Assembly (NCBI GenBank): GCA_029779535.1
Contig: JAKPAG010000130.1
Coordinates: forward strand, 16,042 to 80,041
DNA: 64,000 nucleotides
Reading direction: 5' to 3'
Source of the DNA: Pseudomonadota bacterium
Lineage (GTDB): Bacteria; Pseudomonadota; Alphaproteobacteria; Sphingomonadales; Sphingomonadaceae
Shown: in pieces, positions 34,901 to 44,152 of the stretch
Layout: every line of letters starts with the position of its first letter
How positions within the stretch are numbered: the stretch's first letter is position 1
The notes under the pieces: generated by a model
What the model saw: only the letters and a program-made list of their open reading frames with translations
What the model was told of the DNA's origin: nothing
Databases searched by the model: none
Translations under genes and position numbers: made by a program

Positions 34901-37032
34901 CGCGCCGCCCTGACCAGCCGCAGCGAATTGGCGATGACGATCAGCGAACTGCTCGACATGGCCACCGCCGCGATCAGCGGAGTGACATAGCCGGCCATCG
35001 CCAGCGGCACGGCCAAGACGTTGTAACCAATCGCCAGCACGAAGTTTTCCTTGACCACGGCCATGGTCCGCCGCGCACCGCGCACCGCGCGCGGCAATGC
35101 GGTCAGACTGTCACCCATGAACACGAGGTCGGCCGCCTGCCGGCCCACGTCGCTGGCCGTGCCGGGCGCGATCGAGGCATTGGCCGCAGCCAGCGCCGGC
35201 CCGTCGTTCAGGCCGTCACCCGCCATCAGCACCTTGTGCCCCTGCGCCTGCAAGGCCGCGATCGCCGCCTGCTTGTCCGCAGGCGAGGCCGCGCCCGTGC
35301 CTTCCAGCCCGGTAGCCCGCGACACTTCGGCCACGGCGGCGGCATTGTCTCCCGACAGGATCGCCGGTTCGATCCCCAGCGCGCGCAAATCGGCCAGGGC
35401 CGCCTGCGCATCGGGGCGCAGCCGGTCGGCAAAGGGGATCAGCCAGGTCGGCCGCCCGGCAATGTCCAGCGTGGTGGCAATGCCGCTGGCGCTGTCCGGC
35501 CGGCGCAGCGCCACGGCCTGGCCCTGCCAAGTCGCCTGCAGGCCATGGCCTGCTTCCTCGCTGACATCGTTCAGGTCGGCGGGCTTTACCCCGCGCGCCG
35601 CCAGCACTTCGACCAGCGCGCGGCTGAGCGGGTGGCGGCTATGCGAGGCAAGGCCCAGCGCGACCGCCGCGGCATCGGCGGGCAGCGCGTCGATCACGGC
35701 CGGATCGGGCAGCGGGCGGCCCATGGTGAGCGTGCCCGTCTTGTCGAGCAGCGCGCGATCCAGGTCAGCCATGCGTTCCAGCGCCGAGCCGTCCTTGACC
35801 ATGATCCCCTGCTTCATCAGCGCCCCGCAGGCGACCACCTGCGCCACCGGCACGGCCAGCCCCAGCGCGCAGGGGCAGGTGATGATCAACACCGCAATGG
35901 CAAAGACCAGCGCCTGGTGCGCCCCCACCCCGGCGATCATCCACCCGGCAAAGGTCAGCGCGGCCAGCGTGTGCACCGCCGGGGCATAGAGCCGCGAGGC
36001 GCGGTCGGCGATGCGGACATAGGCGCTGCGGGCCTGGCCCGACACTTCCATCAGCCGGGCGATTTCGGCCAGCGTGGTGCCCTGCCCGGCGGCAGTCACC
36101 TTCACGTCGACCGGCGCGTCGAGGTTGAGCGTGCCCGCCAGCACGCCGTCACCCGTGTGGGCGGTGACCGGATCGCTCTCCCCGGTCAGCAGCGACTGAT
36201 CGAACCGGCTGGCGCCAGTCACGATTTCGCCGTCGGCGGCCAGCCGTTCGCCCGCCGCGACCCGCATGACCATGCCGGGGACGAGGTCGGCCGCGGGAAG
36301 CCATTCAAGCCCCCCCTCCCGCGCCACGACCATCGCCCCCGGGGCCGCCTGGCGCAGCAAGGCATCGACCCCGGCGCGTGCGCGATCGCGCATCGCCGCG
36401 TCAAGCGCGCGCCCGGCAAGCAGGAACAACAGCAGCATCAGCGTACCATCGAACCAGGCATCCGGCCCGTGATTGGCGGTTTCGTAAAGGCTGAGCCCGG
36501 TAGCCAGCGTCACGCCGATCGAAATCGGCACGTCCATGTTCGTGGTGCGCCGCTTGAGCGCGCCCCAGGCCGAAGTGAAGAATGGCATCCCCGCATAGAG
36601 GATCGCCGGCACGCCGATGGCGGCCGACAGCCAGTGGAACAGGGCCTTGGTTGCCCCATCGGCGCCCGACCAGATGCTGACCGACAGCAGCATCACGTTC
36701 ATGCAGGCAAAGCCCGCCACGGCCAGCGGGGCCAGCAGCGGCTTTACCGCCGAAGGCGGCGGCGCAAGATCGGCTCCGCGCGGCTGGCTGGCAAAGCCGA
36801 CCGCGCCCAGCGCGTCCATCAACTGCGGCATGGTCACTTCGGCGGCATGTTCGACGCCAACCTGCCGCGCGGTCAGGTTGACCCGCGCGCTGGCCACCCC
36901 CGGCACCGCCCGCAGTGCGCGCTCCACCTTGGCCATGCAGCCCGCGCAATGCATGCCGGGGACGACCAGCACGGTCGTCTCATCGGCCGCCTGGGCGGGG
37001 TGCAGGGCCTGGGTGGACGCCGGAGGGGTCAC
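34897..37032 (-). CDS. ccoI: Copper-transporting P1B-type ATPase for cbb3 assembly
   Basis: A 711-residue heavy-metal P-type ATPase of the CcoI/FixI/CtpA type. I start at GTG 37030-37032, which overlaps the ccoH stop (GTGA). It has one N-terminal metal-binding domain with VPGMHCAGCMAKVERAL (about 24-40), the transmembrane motif ITCPCALGLAVP, phosphorylation site LLDKTGTLTMG, and MAGDGLNDGPALAAANASIA. It exports copper across the inner membrane for the CcoN copper site. The low-turnover CopA2-like class is implied by its operon, not by a residue I can point to. Confidence 0.93.
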   Translation of the reverse strand: MTPPASTQALHPAQAADETTVLVVPGMHCAGCMAKVERALRAVPGVASARVNLTARQVGVEHAAEVTMPQLMDALGAVGFASQPRGADLAPPPSAVKPLLAPLAVAGFACMNVMLLSVSIWSGADGATKALFHWLSAAIGVPAILYAGMPFFTSAWGALKRRTTNMDVPISIGVTLATGLSLYETANHGPDAWFDGTLMLLLFLLAGRALDAAMRDRARAGVDALLRQAAPGAMVVAREGGLEWLPAADLVPGMVMRVAAGERLAADGEIVTGASRFDQSLLTGESDPVTAHTGDGVLAGTLNLDAPVDVKVTAAGQGTTLAEIARLMEVSGQARSAYVRIADRASRLYAPAVHTLAALTFAGWMIAGVGAHQALVFAIAVLIITCPCALGLAVPVAQVVACGALMKQGIMVKDGSALERMADLDRALLDKTGTLTMGRPLPDPAVIDALPADAAAVALGLASHSRHPLSRALVEVLAARGVKPADLNDVSEEAGHGLQATWQGQAVALRRPDSASGIATTLDIAGRPTWLIPFADRLRPDAQAALADLRALGIEPAILSGDNAAAVAEVSRATGLEGTGAASPADKQAAIAALQAQGHKVLMAGDGLNDGPALAAANASIAPGTASDVGRQAADLVFMGDSLTALPRAVRGARRTMAVVKENFVLAIGYNVLAVPLAMAGYVTPLIAAVAMSSSSLIVIANSLRLVRAAR

Positions 37033-37487
37033 AGCAGATCTTCTTCCGTGCGCCACTTCTTGCCCTCGGCACGGGCTTCGAGCCGCAGCCGCCAGCGCCC
37101 GGCGGGAACCGGCTTGCTCGACACGTAGCTGCCGTCAGCCTGGGCGGTGAAGTTCAGCGGCTGGTCGGGCATGCGGCCCAGCGGGTGCCAGGCATCGCCG
37201 GTCAGGCTGGCGCCCTGCGGCGCACCGCTCAGCGTCACGCTGATCCGCCCATCGGCCAGCCGGGCCGCCTTGGCCGACCAGCCCAGCGCCTTTTCCTTTG
37301 CCGCTTCCTTCAGCCACTTGTTGTAGTGCTGGCTGGCGACATAGGAATTTTCGACCACGACCCCGCCGAACGTGGACGTGGCATAGCGCGCCATGACCAG
37401 GTTGACCGCAATCACGACGCCAAAGAACGCCACCATGATCGCCGTGATGTGCCGGCCCGTGAAGGGGCCGGTGGTGAAGGCCTTCAT
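37029..37487 (-). CDS. ccoH: FixH/CcoH family protein
   Basis: A 152-residue single-pass inner-membrane protein. The N-terminal FTGRHITAIMVAFFGVVIAVNLVMARYATSTFGG is the FixH signature, followed by VVENSYVASQHYNKWL and a periplasmic beta domain (SGSY-like QADGSYVSSKPVPAGRWRLRLEA). It is needed for cbb3 assembly, probably with CcoG and CcoI. It overlaps ccoG (ATGA) and ccoI (GTGA) by four bases each. Confidence 0.92.
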   Translation of the reverse strand: MKAFTTGPFTGRHITAIMVAFFGVVIAVNLVMARYATSTFGGVVVENSYVASQHYNKWLKEAAKEKALGWSAKAARLADGRISVTLSGAPQGASLTGDAWHPLGRMPDQPLNFTAQADGSYVSSKPVPAGRWRLRLEARAEGKKWRTEEDLL

Positions 37488-38929
37488 TCTTCTTCTCCCG
37501 GCGCGTCGAAGCGCACCTTGCTTTCATCCTCGCCACCTTCGGCATCCAGCGCCTTGAGCTTGAATTCGAAGTGCTGCGGATGCGTGCCCGCAGGCGCGAC
37601 CACATAGAAGCGCATCGGATCGGCGCGGTCGGCGGCAACGTCGAACTTCAGCGTCCGTGCGGCCTTGTCGCTCGGCATGTCGTCGGTCCACATCGTCCCG
37701 CCGGGCAGGCCGTCGATGGTCACCTGCATCGGGCGTGGGCGCGATTCCATGTTGCGCAGCTTGACGGTGTAGGCATTGCGCAGCTCGCCCCCGCTCATCA
37801 GCATGTAGGGCGGGTTGCGGTCCTTCTGGACCGAAATGTCGAGCCGCTGGCGGTTGCCCAGCGCGAACAGCAGGGCAAAGCCGATCGCCGACCAGACGCT
37901 AACGTAGATCAGCGTGCGGGTGTGGAACAGCGCGCGGGAAATTGGCCGGGGCGTCTGCCCTTCGCGTTCCAGCTTGCAGTCTTCCAGCGTGGCATAGTCG
38001 ATCAGCCCGCGCGGGCGGCCCAACTGGACCATCACCTTGTCGCAGGCATCGATGCACAGCGCGCAGGTGATGCACTGGATGTCCGGCCCGTTGCGGATGT
38101 CATAGCCCGTGGGGCAGACCGCGACGCACTGGTTGCAGTCGACGCAGTCCCCGACCCCGCCGGGGTTCTTTTCCGCCTTCTTGACGCTGCCGCGCGGTTC
38201 CCCGCGCCAGTCCTTGTAAGTGACCAGCAGCGACTTTTCATCGAGCATCGCGGTCTGGATGCGCGGCCAGGGGCACATGTAGACGCAGATCTGTTCGCGC
38301 ATGAAGCCGCCGAACAGGAAGGTCGTGGCGGTCAGAACGGCCACGGTGCCATAGGCCACCGGGGCGGCATCGCCGGCCCAGAATTCGCGCGTCAGCGTGG
38401 GCGCATCCGCGAAGTACATGATCCATGCACCGCCGGTCCAGAAGCTGATCGCAAGGTAGATCGTCCACTTGACCGCGCGTTTGAAGATCTTTTCCGCCCC
38501 CCAGGGTGCGGCTTCAAGCCGCAGCTGGGCGTTGCGATCGCCGTCGATCAGGCGGTCGACGTGCTGGAACAGGTCGGTCCAGACCGTCTGCGGGCAGCTA
38601 TAGCCGCACCAGGCCCGGCCGACCGCGCTGGTGATCACGAACAGGCCGACGCCCGCCATGATCAGCAGCCCGGCCACGAAGTAGAATTCGTGGGGCCAGA
38701 TTTCGATCCCGAACATGTAGAACCGGCGGTGGGCAAGATCCACCAGCACCGCCTGGTTCGGGGCATAGGGCCCGCGGTCCCAGCGGAGCCACGGGGTGAT
38801 GTAGTAAATTCCCAGCGTTACGATCATCACCAGCCATTTGAGGCGGCGGAAGCGGCCGTCTACCGCTTTGGGAAAGACGGCCTTGCGCTTCTCGTAGAGG
38901 CTGGCGGGGACGGATTCAGGGCTTTGCAT
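37484..38929 (-). CDS. ccoG: cbb3 oxidase accessory ferredoxin-type protein CcoG/RdxA
   Basis: A 481-residue membrane protein with about five membrane helices and two ferredoxin-like 4Fe-4S motifs: CVDCNQCVAVCPTGYD and CITCALCIDACDKVM. It also has WCGYSCPQTVWTDLF and VYMCPWPRIQ. CcoG reduces copper or a related cofactor during cbb3 oxidase assembly in characterised bacteria. ATG 38929 (MQSPES) lies inside the end of ccoP, an unusually long 14-bp overlap. The C-terminal part is a periplasmic Ig-like domain. Confidence 0.93.
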   Translation of the reverse strand: MQSPESVPASLYEKRKAVFPKAVDGRFRRLKWLVMIVTLGIYYITPWLRWDRGPYAPNQAVLVDLAHRRFYMFGIEIWPHEFYFVAGLLIMAGVGLFVITSAVGRAWCGYSCPQTVWTDLFQHVDRLIDGDRNAQLRLEAAPWGAEKIFKRAVKWTIYLAISFWTGGAWIMYFADAPTLTREFWAGDAAPVAYGTVAVLTATTFLFGGFMREQICVYMCPWPRIQTAMLDEKSLLVTYKDWRGEPRGSVKKAEKNPGGVGDCVDCNQCVAVCPTGYDIRNGPDIQCITCALCIDACDKVMVQLGRPRGLIDYATLEDCKLEREGQTPRPISRALFHTRTLIYVSVWSAIGFALLFALGNRQRLDISVQKDRNPPYMLMSGGELRNAYTVKLRNMESRPRPMQVTIDGLPGGTMWTDDMPSDKAARTLKFDVAADRADPMRFYVVAPAGTHPQHFEFKLKALDAEGGEDESKVRFDAPGEEE

Positions 38930-39833
38930 TTCCAGTGGTTCCCGCTGCAGGGTTGGTCGGAGCGTCCGCGAAGTCTTCACCGCCCCCCAGCGAGTGGACA
39001 TAGGCTGCCAGCATCTTGATCGTCACCGGATCAAGCTTGCCGCCCCATGCCGGCATCACGCCCGCATGTGCCTTGGTAATGCTGCCGACGACCTGATCCT
39101 TGCTACCCCCGTAGAGCCAGATCGCGTCGGACAGGTTGGGTGCGCCCACAGCGCGCGATCCCTTGGCGTCAGCGCCATGGCAGACCACGCAGTTGGCCTC
39201 GAAGGCCAGCTTGCCGTTGGCGTTCATCGGTGCCTTGCCAGACAGCGACAGGACATAGTCGGCCACATCGCTGATCTGGGCCGGCGTCAGGATCCCGTCC
39301 TTGCCGAAGTTCGGCATCAGGCTGGTGCGGGTCTGGGCGTTGCCCGGCTGGCGAATGCCGTTGATCAGCGTGGTCTCGATTTCCTTGAGGTTACCGCCCC
39401 ACAGCCAGTCGTCGTCGTTCAGGTTGGGATAGCCGATCCCGCCGGCCGCGCCCGAACCGTGGCACTGCACGCAGTTCACGCGGAAGGCGGCCCGCCCCCC
39501 GGCGATCGCCTTGCGCATCAGGTCGGGATTGGCGGGCAGCTGTTCGATCGGCACCTGGGCCAGCGCGGCCAGGGTGGCCGCGCGGCCGGCCTGGGCCTCG
39601 TCCAGTTCCTTGGCCAGCTGGCCGCGGCTGGACCAGCCCCACAGCCCTTCGGTCCCCTTGCTGAGCATGGGAATGGCCGGATAGACCACCATGTAGCCGA
39701 TCGCGAAAACGATCGTCATGTAGAAGGAGATCAACCACCAGCGCGGCAGCGGATTGTTCAGTTCCTCGATGCCGTCCCATTCGTGGCCGACGGTCTCGAC
39801 ACCGGTCGGTTCGTCGATGCGCTTATTGGACAT
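38916..39833 (-). CDS. ccoP: cbb3-type cytochrome c oxidase subunit III (dihaem cytochrome c)
   Basis: A 305-residue inner-membrane protein. It has an N-terminal helix (WWLISFYMTIVFAIGYMVVYPAIP, about 32-55) and two periplasmic c-haem sites, CVQCH (121-125) and CVVCH (214-218), with Met ligands likely in SLMPNFGKDG and VMPAWGGKL. It receives electrons from soluble or membrane cytochrome c and passes them to CcoO. The ATG has GAGGGG upstream and lies 11 bp inside ccoQ. Confidence 0.95.
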   Translation of the reverse strand: MSNKRIDEPTGVETVGHEWDGIEELNNPLPRWWLISFYMTIVFAIGYMVVYPAIPMLSKGTEGLWGWSSRGQLAKELDEAQAGRAATLAALAQVPIEQLPANPDLMRKAIAGGRAAFRVNCVQCHGSGAAGGIGYPNLNDDDWLWGGNLKEIETTLINGIRQPGNAQTRTSLMPNFGKDGILTPAQISDVADYVLSLSGKAPMNANGKLAFEANCVVCHGADAKGSRAVGAPNLSDAIWLYGGSKDQVVGSITKAHAGVMPAWGGKLDPVTIKMLAAYVHSLGGGEDFADAPTNPAAGTTGNAKP

Positions 39834-40011
39834 TGTCGTTACCCCTCGGATCTTCTTCGACGAAGATCGAATTCGCGGCCGCTTCGTTCTCTTCCCGGGC
39901 GCCTGGCCTGAACGGCCAGGCGACAAGACCAAGGAACAGGATCATCGTCGCGACCAAGCCCCAGCTGTCGGCAAGCTGCCGCAGCAATTCGTAGGTGGAA
40001 TGCGTGCTCAC
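39823..40011 (-). CDS. ccoQ: cbb3-type oxidase subunit IV (CcoQ)
   Basis: A 62-residue protein with one membrane helix ([19 protein letters not shown]) and a typical following motif [16 protein letters not shown](V), as in CcoQ/FixQ. CcoQ stabilises the oxidase. It starts at GTG 40009-40011, overlapping the ccoO stop as GTGA. Confidence 0.9.
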   Translation of the reverse strand: MSTHSTYELLRQLADSWGLVATMILFLGLVAWPFRPGAREENEAAANSIFVEEDPRGNDNVQ

Positions 40012-40787
40012 CGCCCGCGTTCCTTGGCCAGTTCCTCCTGCGCCTTGGCACCGTTCACATCGACCAGCGTGCCAAGCATCTGCAGATAGGCGATCAGCGC
40101 ATCCATTTCGGTCAGCCGGTCCGGATTGCCATCGTAATCGCGGACCTGCGCCTTGGGATAGCGCTTGACCAGGTCGGAACCGTCGGCGCTGGCGTCAGCC
40201 TGCGTCTTGAGGTCCTCGTTGGCCTTCTCGATGTCGGTCTTGGTATAGGGCACGCCCACCCGCGACAGCGCGGTCAGCGAAGCCGACATGTCGCCCGCCT
40301 TCAGGTCGTTTTCGGCCAGGAAGGCATATTGCGGCATGACCGATTCGGGCACCACGCTCTGCGGGTTCTTGAGGTGCTGCTGGTGCCATTCGTCGGAATA
40401 GCGCCCGCCCACGCGCGCCAGGTCGGGCCCGGTGCGCTTGGAACCCCACTGGAACGGATGGTCGTACATCGATTCCGCGGCCAGGCTGTAGTGACCATAG
40501 CGTTCCACTTCGTCGCGGAACGGACGGATCATCTGGCTGTGGCAGACATAGCAGCCTTCGCGGACGTAGATGTTGCGCCCGGCCTGTTCCAGCGGCGTGT
40601 AGGGACGCACCCCGTCAACCTTCTCGATCGTGTTGTCGATCCAGAACAGCGGCGCGATTTCCACGATCCCGCCCACGGTCACCGCGAGGAAGGCAAAGAC
40701 CCCCATCAGGGCGACGTTGCGCTCCAGCTTCTTGTGGCGGCCCCACTTTTCCTTGGGGGCGTGTTCGTTTGCAGTTTCAGCAGTCAT
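40008..40787 (-). CDS. ccoO: cbb3-type cytochrome c oxidase subunit II (monohaem cytochrome c)
   Basis: A 259-residue subunit with an N-terminal membrane anchor ([23 protein letters not shown]) and one c-type haem site, [26 protein letters not shown] (Cys79, Cys82, His83), the classical CcoO block. The Met ligand is likely in [10 protein letters not shown]. It passes electrons from CcoP to the CcoN haem. It starts 12 bp after the ccoN stop. Confidence 0.96.
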   Translation of the reverse strand: MTAETANEHAPKEKWGRHKKLERNVALMGVFAFLAVTVGGIVEIAPLFWIDNTIEKVDGVRPYTPLEQAGRNIYVREGCYVCHSQMIRPFRDEVERYGHYSLAAESMYDHPFQWGSKRTGPDLARVGGRYSDEWHQQHLKNPQSVVPESVMPQYAFLAENDLKAGDMSASLTALSRVGVPYTKTDIEKANEDLKTQADASADGSDLVKRYPKAQVRDYDGNPDRLTEMDALIAYLQMLGTLVDVNGAKAQEELAKERGR

Positions 40788-40799
40788 TGAACTTACCCC

Positions 40800-42455
40800 T
40801 TATTCGGCAGCAACTGCGGGCAGCGGACGGTCGGCGGCGGCGTCATAGGCAGCCTGGCGCAGCGGTTCCTCCTGGCGAAGCTTGCCGGCAACGGTCTGCC
40901 AGACGTTGATCGCCATGATGATCGCACCGGACAGGTACAGGACCCCACCGAAGGCACGCAGCAGGTACATCGGGTGCTTGGCGGCAACCGTTTCGGCGAA
41001 GCTGTTCACCAGGTAGCCGTCGGCCCCGTATTCACGCCACATCAGGCCTTCCATGATGCCCGTGACCCACATCGACGAGGCGTAGAACACGATGCCCAGG
41101 GTCGCGAGCCAGAAGTGCCAGTTGACCATGCGCAGCGAATAGAGCCGTTCACGGCCCCACAGGCGCGGCGCGAGGTAATAGATCGCCGAGAAGGTGATCA
41201 TCCCGTTCCAGCCGAGCGCGCCCGAGTGGACGTGACCGATGGTCCAGTCGGTATAGTGCGACAGCGAGTTGACCGACTTGATCGACATCATCGGGCCTTC
41301 GAAGGTCGACATGCCGTAGAAGGCCAGGCTCAGCACCATCATGCGGATGATCGGATCGGTGCGGACCTTGTCCCAGGCGCCGTTCAGCGTCATCAGGCCG
41401 TTGATCATGCCACCCCAGCTGGGCATCCACAGCATGATCGAGAACACCATGCCCAGCGTCTGCGCCCAGTCGGGCAGCGCGGTATAGTGCAGGTGGTGCG
41501 GCCCCGCCCAGATGTACAGGAAGATCAGGCCCCAGAAGTGGATGATCGACAGGCGGTAGGAGTAGACCGGACGTTCGGCCTGCTTGGGCACGAAGTAATA
41601 CATCATGGCCAGGAAGCCGGCGGTCAGGAAGAAGCCCACCGCGTTGTGGCCATACCACCACTGCACCAGCGCGCCCTGGACCCCGCCGAACAGCGGATAG
41701 CTCTGCGCGCCGAAGATGCTGACCGGGATATTGATGTTGTTGACGACATGCAGCATCGCCACGGTCAGGATGAAGCTCAGGAAGAACCAGTTGGCCACGT
41801 AGATGTGGGGTTCGGTACGCTTCATGATCGTGCCGACGAACACCGCCAGGTAGGCCACCCAGACGATCGTCAACCACAGGTCGACATACCATTCCGGCTC
41901 GGCGTATTCCTTGCTCTGGCTGATCCCCAGGACATAGCCTGTGGCGGCCAGCACGATGAACAGCTGGTAGCCCCAGAACACGAACCGCGCGAGGCCGGGC
42001 AGCGCAAGGCGCGCGCGGCAGGTGCGCTGGACGATGTAGAACGAGGTCGTGATCAGCGCGGTTCCCCCGAAGGCGAAGATCACCGCCGAGGTGTGCAGCG
42101 GCCGGATCCGCCCGAAATTGGTCCATTCCAGCCCGAGATTGAGCGCCGGGAAGGCCAGCTGCGAGGCGATGACCAGACCCACCAGGAACCCGACAACACC
42201 CCAGAAGGTGGTCAGGATCACCCCGATGCGGATCAGGTCGTCGTCATACCGACCCTGGTCCACGGCAAGCCGCGTCCCGTTGGCCACGGCAAGATAGTCG
42301 GTCTTGCGCAGCGAGATCACCAGGCCGGCCAAAGCCGCCAGGCCAAAAATGGCCATGTGCACCGCGAATCCGGTATCAACCGCATTCACGAAGAACACAA
42401 TGGCCACGAAGAGCGCGGCTAGCCACATGCCAGCGCGAGCAACAACGGATTCCAT
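40800..42455 (-). CDS. ccoN: cbb3-type cytochrome c oxidase subunit I (catalytic)
   Basis: A 551-residue, about 12-14-helix haem-copper oxidase. Key histidines are in [12 protein letters not shown] (low-spin haem b), [11 protein letters not shown] (CuB and the Tyr/His neighbourhood), [17 protein letters not shown] (CuB) and [16 protein letters not shown] (haem b3 and haem b). It reduces oxygen to water at very low oxygen tension and pumps protons. It is first gene of ccoNOQP-GHIS-orf-hemN, preceded by two FNR-like boxes. Confidence 0.96.
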   Translation of the reverse strand: MESVVARAGMWLAALFVAIVFFVNAVDTGFAVHMAIFGLAALAGLVISLRKTDYLAVANGTRLAVDQGRYDDDLIRIGVILTTFWGVVGFLVGLVIASQLAFPALNLGLEWTNFGRIRPLHTSAVIFAFGGTALITTSFYIVQRTCRARLALPGLARFVFWGYQLFIVLAATGYVLGISQSKEYAEPEWYVDLWLTIVWVAYLAVFVGTIMKRTEPHIYVANWFFLSFILTVAMLHVVNNINIPVSIFGAQSYPLFGGVQGALVQWWYGHNAVGFFLTAGFLAMMYYFVPKQAERPVYSYRLSIIHFWGLIFLYIWAGPHHLHYTALPDWAQTLGMVFSIMLWMPSWGGMINGLMTLNGAWDKVRTDPIIRMMVLSLAFYGMSTFEGPMMSIKSVNSLSHYTDWTIGHVHSGALGWNGMITFSAIYYLAPRLWGRERLYSLRMVNWHFWLATLGIVFYASSMWVTGIMEGLMWREYGADGYLVNSFAETVAAKHPMYLLRAFGGVLYLSGAIIMAINVWQTVAGKLRQEEPLRQAAYDAAADRPLPAVAAE

Positions 42456-42542
42456 GAGCCCCTTCCCCTCAAGCTAGGGTTAATAAGCGAAAACTAATAT
42501 TACTAGTAGCGTCCCATTTCAACCTGCAACTGCAATGCAACA

Positions 42543-42556
42543 TTGACCCGGATCAA
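42543..42556 (-). promoter_or_regulatory. FNR/FixK-like box proximal to ccoN
   Basis: TTGAC-CCGG-ATCAA matches the FNR consensus TTGAT-N4-ATCAA at nine of ten positions. Its centre is about 94 bp upstream of the ccoN ATG, which fits low-oxygen activation of the oxidase operon. Confidence 0.65.
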
Positions 42557-42599
42557 ATTGCGCCCTGCCGAACAAAAATACCCGGAAAAGCGTGATAAA

Positions 42600-42613
42600 T
42601 TGCGCAAGATCAA
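42600..42613 (+). promoter_or_regulatory. FNR-like box proximal to ompW
   Basis: TTGCG-CAAG-ATCAA keeps one perfect half-site (ATCAA) and TTG of the other. Its centre is about 99 bp upstream of the ompW ATG, mirroring the distance of the other box to ccoN. OmpW is FNR- or FixK-regulated in several proteobacteria. Confidence 0.5.
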
Positions 42614-42705
42614 TGTTAGCAACTGCACCATTAGCGCATTGACCCCGTGACGCCGTAATCAGCCTGGCCGCACGGTGCGGCCTCTGCGGCGCCGGATGAG
42701 GGACA

Positions 42706-43392
42706 ATGAAAAAGCTCACCATCGCTGCGGCGCTTGCTGCCGCCTCCATGCTCACCGCGCCGGCCCAGGCCGCCAACGCCGACGGCAAGCTGCAGGTCAA
42801 GCTCATGGTCACGGGCGTGCTGCCCGATGGCAAGATCGACAAGATCAACACGGTCGTTCCTGCGGTTGCCACCGCGCTGGGCGCGACTCCGGGGACCAAG
42901 GCCAACGACAACGTCGTGCCGACCCTGGCGGTCGAATACTACGCCACGCCGAACGTCTCGATCGAAACGATCTGCTGCTTCACCCAGCATCACGTGACCG
43001 GCACCGGCTCGATCGCCGGCGCGAACATCGCCAACCATGTGCTGATCCTGCCCGCCACGGTGACGCTGAAGTATCACCTCGATGCCGGCCCGATCAAGCC
43101 GTACATCGGCGTTGGCCCGTCGGTGTTCTTCTACATCGATGAAAAGTCGGGCACCGTGCCGACCGCCCTCGGCGCGACCAAGCTGAAGATGGACAACCGC
43201 CTGGGCGTGGCCCTGCAGGGCGGCGTGGACGTTCCGCTGGGCGACAGCGGCCTTGGCATCTCGCTCGACGCCAAGAAGTACTTCATGAAGACCAAGACCC
43301 ACTTCCTCACCGCTGGCGGTGTCGAAGCGCTGTCGACCACCCACAAGCTTGACCCGTGGGTCGTGTCGGGCGGCGTCTACGCGCGGTTCTGA
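42706..43392 (+). CDS. OmpW-family outer-membrane protein
   Basis: A 228-residue eight-stranded outer-membrane barrel protein. The signal peptide is MKKLTIAAALAAASMLTAPAQA. Typical OmpW blocks are NVVPTLAVEYYATPNVSIETICCFTQHHV, ILPATVTLKYHLDAGPIKPYIGVGPSVFFYID, NRLGVALQGGVDVPLGDSGLGISLDAKKYF and the C-terminal VSGGVYARF, whose terminal Phe is the outer-membrane insertion signal. OmpW forms a narrow hydrophobic pore. It diverges from ccoN across two FNR-like boxes. Confidence 0.92.
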   Translation: MKKLTIAAALAAASMLTAPAQAANADGKLQVKLMVTGVLPDGKIDKINTVVPAVATALGATPGTKANDNVVPTLAVEYYATPNVSIETICCFTQHHVTGTGSIAGANIANHVLILPATVTLKYHLDAGPIKPYIGVGPSVFFYIDEKSGTVPTALGATKLKMDNRLGVALQGGVDVPLGDSGLGISLDAKKYFMKTKTHFLTAGGVEALSTTHKLDPWVVSGGVYARF

Positions 43393-43415
43393 TCTGCTGA
43401 AAGGCCGGAGCCGGT

Positions 43416-44114
43416 TCACCCGGCTTCGGCCGCCAGGCTGGCGCGATCGAGGATGACCACCTCGCGCCGCGAAGGCAGGTCGATGATCCCATCGGCCTTG
43501 AGCCGGGTAAACTGGCGGCTGACCGTTTCGATGGTCAGGCCCAGAACGTCGGCCACCTGCTGACGTGAAAACGGCAGGGCAAAGCGGCGCAGCGGCATAT
43601 CCGGCGCATCGACACAGCCCGGCTGGACCAGGCGTTCGGACATTTCGAGCAGGAAGCTCGCCACCTTTTCCCCGGCCGACTTGCGGCCAAGCAGCAGCAT
43701 CCAGCGGCGGGTGCGATCGAGTTCCGCCAGGGTGCGTTGCAGCAGCTTGTGTTCCAGGCTGGGGTGTTCGCGGGCGAACGTATCGAAGTCCTTGCGGCTG
43801 AACACGCAGACCCGCGCATCGGTCAGGGCGGTCACGCCGTGACCAGAGGTCGAGCCGAACGGTCGGCCAATGAAATCGGAAGGATAGACCACGCCAACGA
43901 TCTGCTCGCGCCCGTCCTCGGTTCCGGTGGACAGCTTGAGCACCCCTTCGATGACGTTGGCGACGAGGACCGAGTCCTCTCCTTCCCACATCAGCGATTC
44001 GCCCGGGGCAAGCATGCGCCGCCGGCCGATGTTGCTCAGCGCCTTGAGTTCTTCGCCATCGAGCGACGAGCAGATGGCGCGATTGCGCACAAGGCAGGTA
44101 TCGCAAGCGGTCAT
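43416..44114 (-). CDS. Crp/Fnr-family oxygen-sensing regulator (FnrL type)
   Basis: A 232-residue regulator. Cysteines at 4, 7 and 15 (MTACDTCLVRNRAICSS, pattern C-x2-C-x7-C) plus Cys103 (ARVCVFSRKDF) match the four ligands of an oxygen-labile 4Fe-4S cluster in FnrL proteins. The cNMP-like barrel follows, then the HTH FSRQQVADVLGLTIETVSRQFTRLK, whose recognition helix has E-T-V-S-R as in FNR, predicting binding to TTGAT-N4-ATCAA. Three such boxes are in this window, at ccoN, ompW and ligAB. It converges with ompW. No FNR box is seen in its own short upstream region. Confidence 0.9.
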   Translation of the reverse strand: MTACDTCLVRNRAICSSLDGEELKALSNIGRRRMLAPGESLMWEGEDSVLVANVIEGVLKLSTGTEDGREQIVGVVYPSDFIGRPFGSTSGHGVTALTDARVCVFSRKDFDTFAREHPSLEHKLLQRTLAELDRTRRWMLLLGRKSAGEKVASFLLEMSERLVQPGCVDAPDMPLRRFALPFSRQQVADVLGLTIETVSRQFTRLKADGIIDLPSRREVVILDRASLAAEAG

Positions 44115-44152
44115 GGGACGTTCCTATGCCGCCAAGCGCCATTTCGCGCAAG

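Noticed and set aside
42456..42705. A small gene in the ccoN-ompW intergenic region
   Set aside because: No frame has a plausible start with ribosome-binding site; the region is A/T-richer and contains the FNR-like boxes, as expected of a promoter region.
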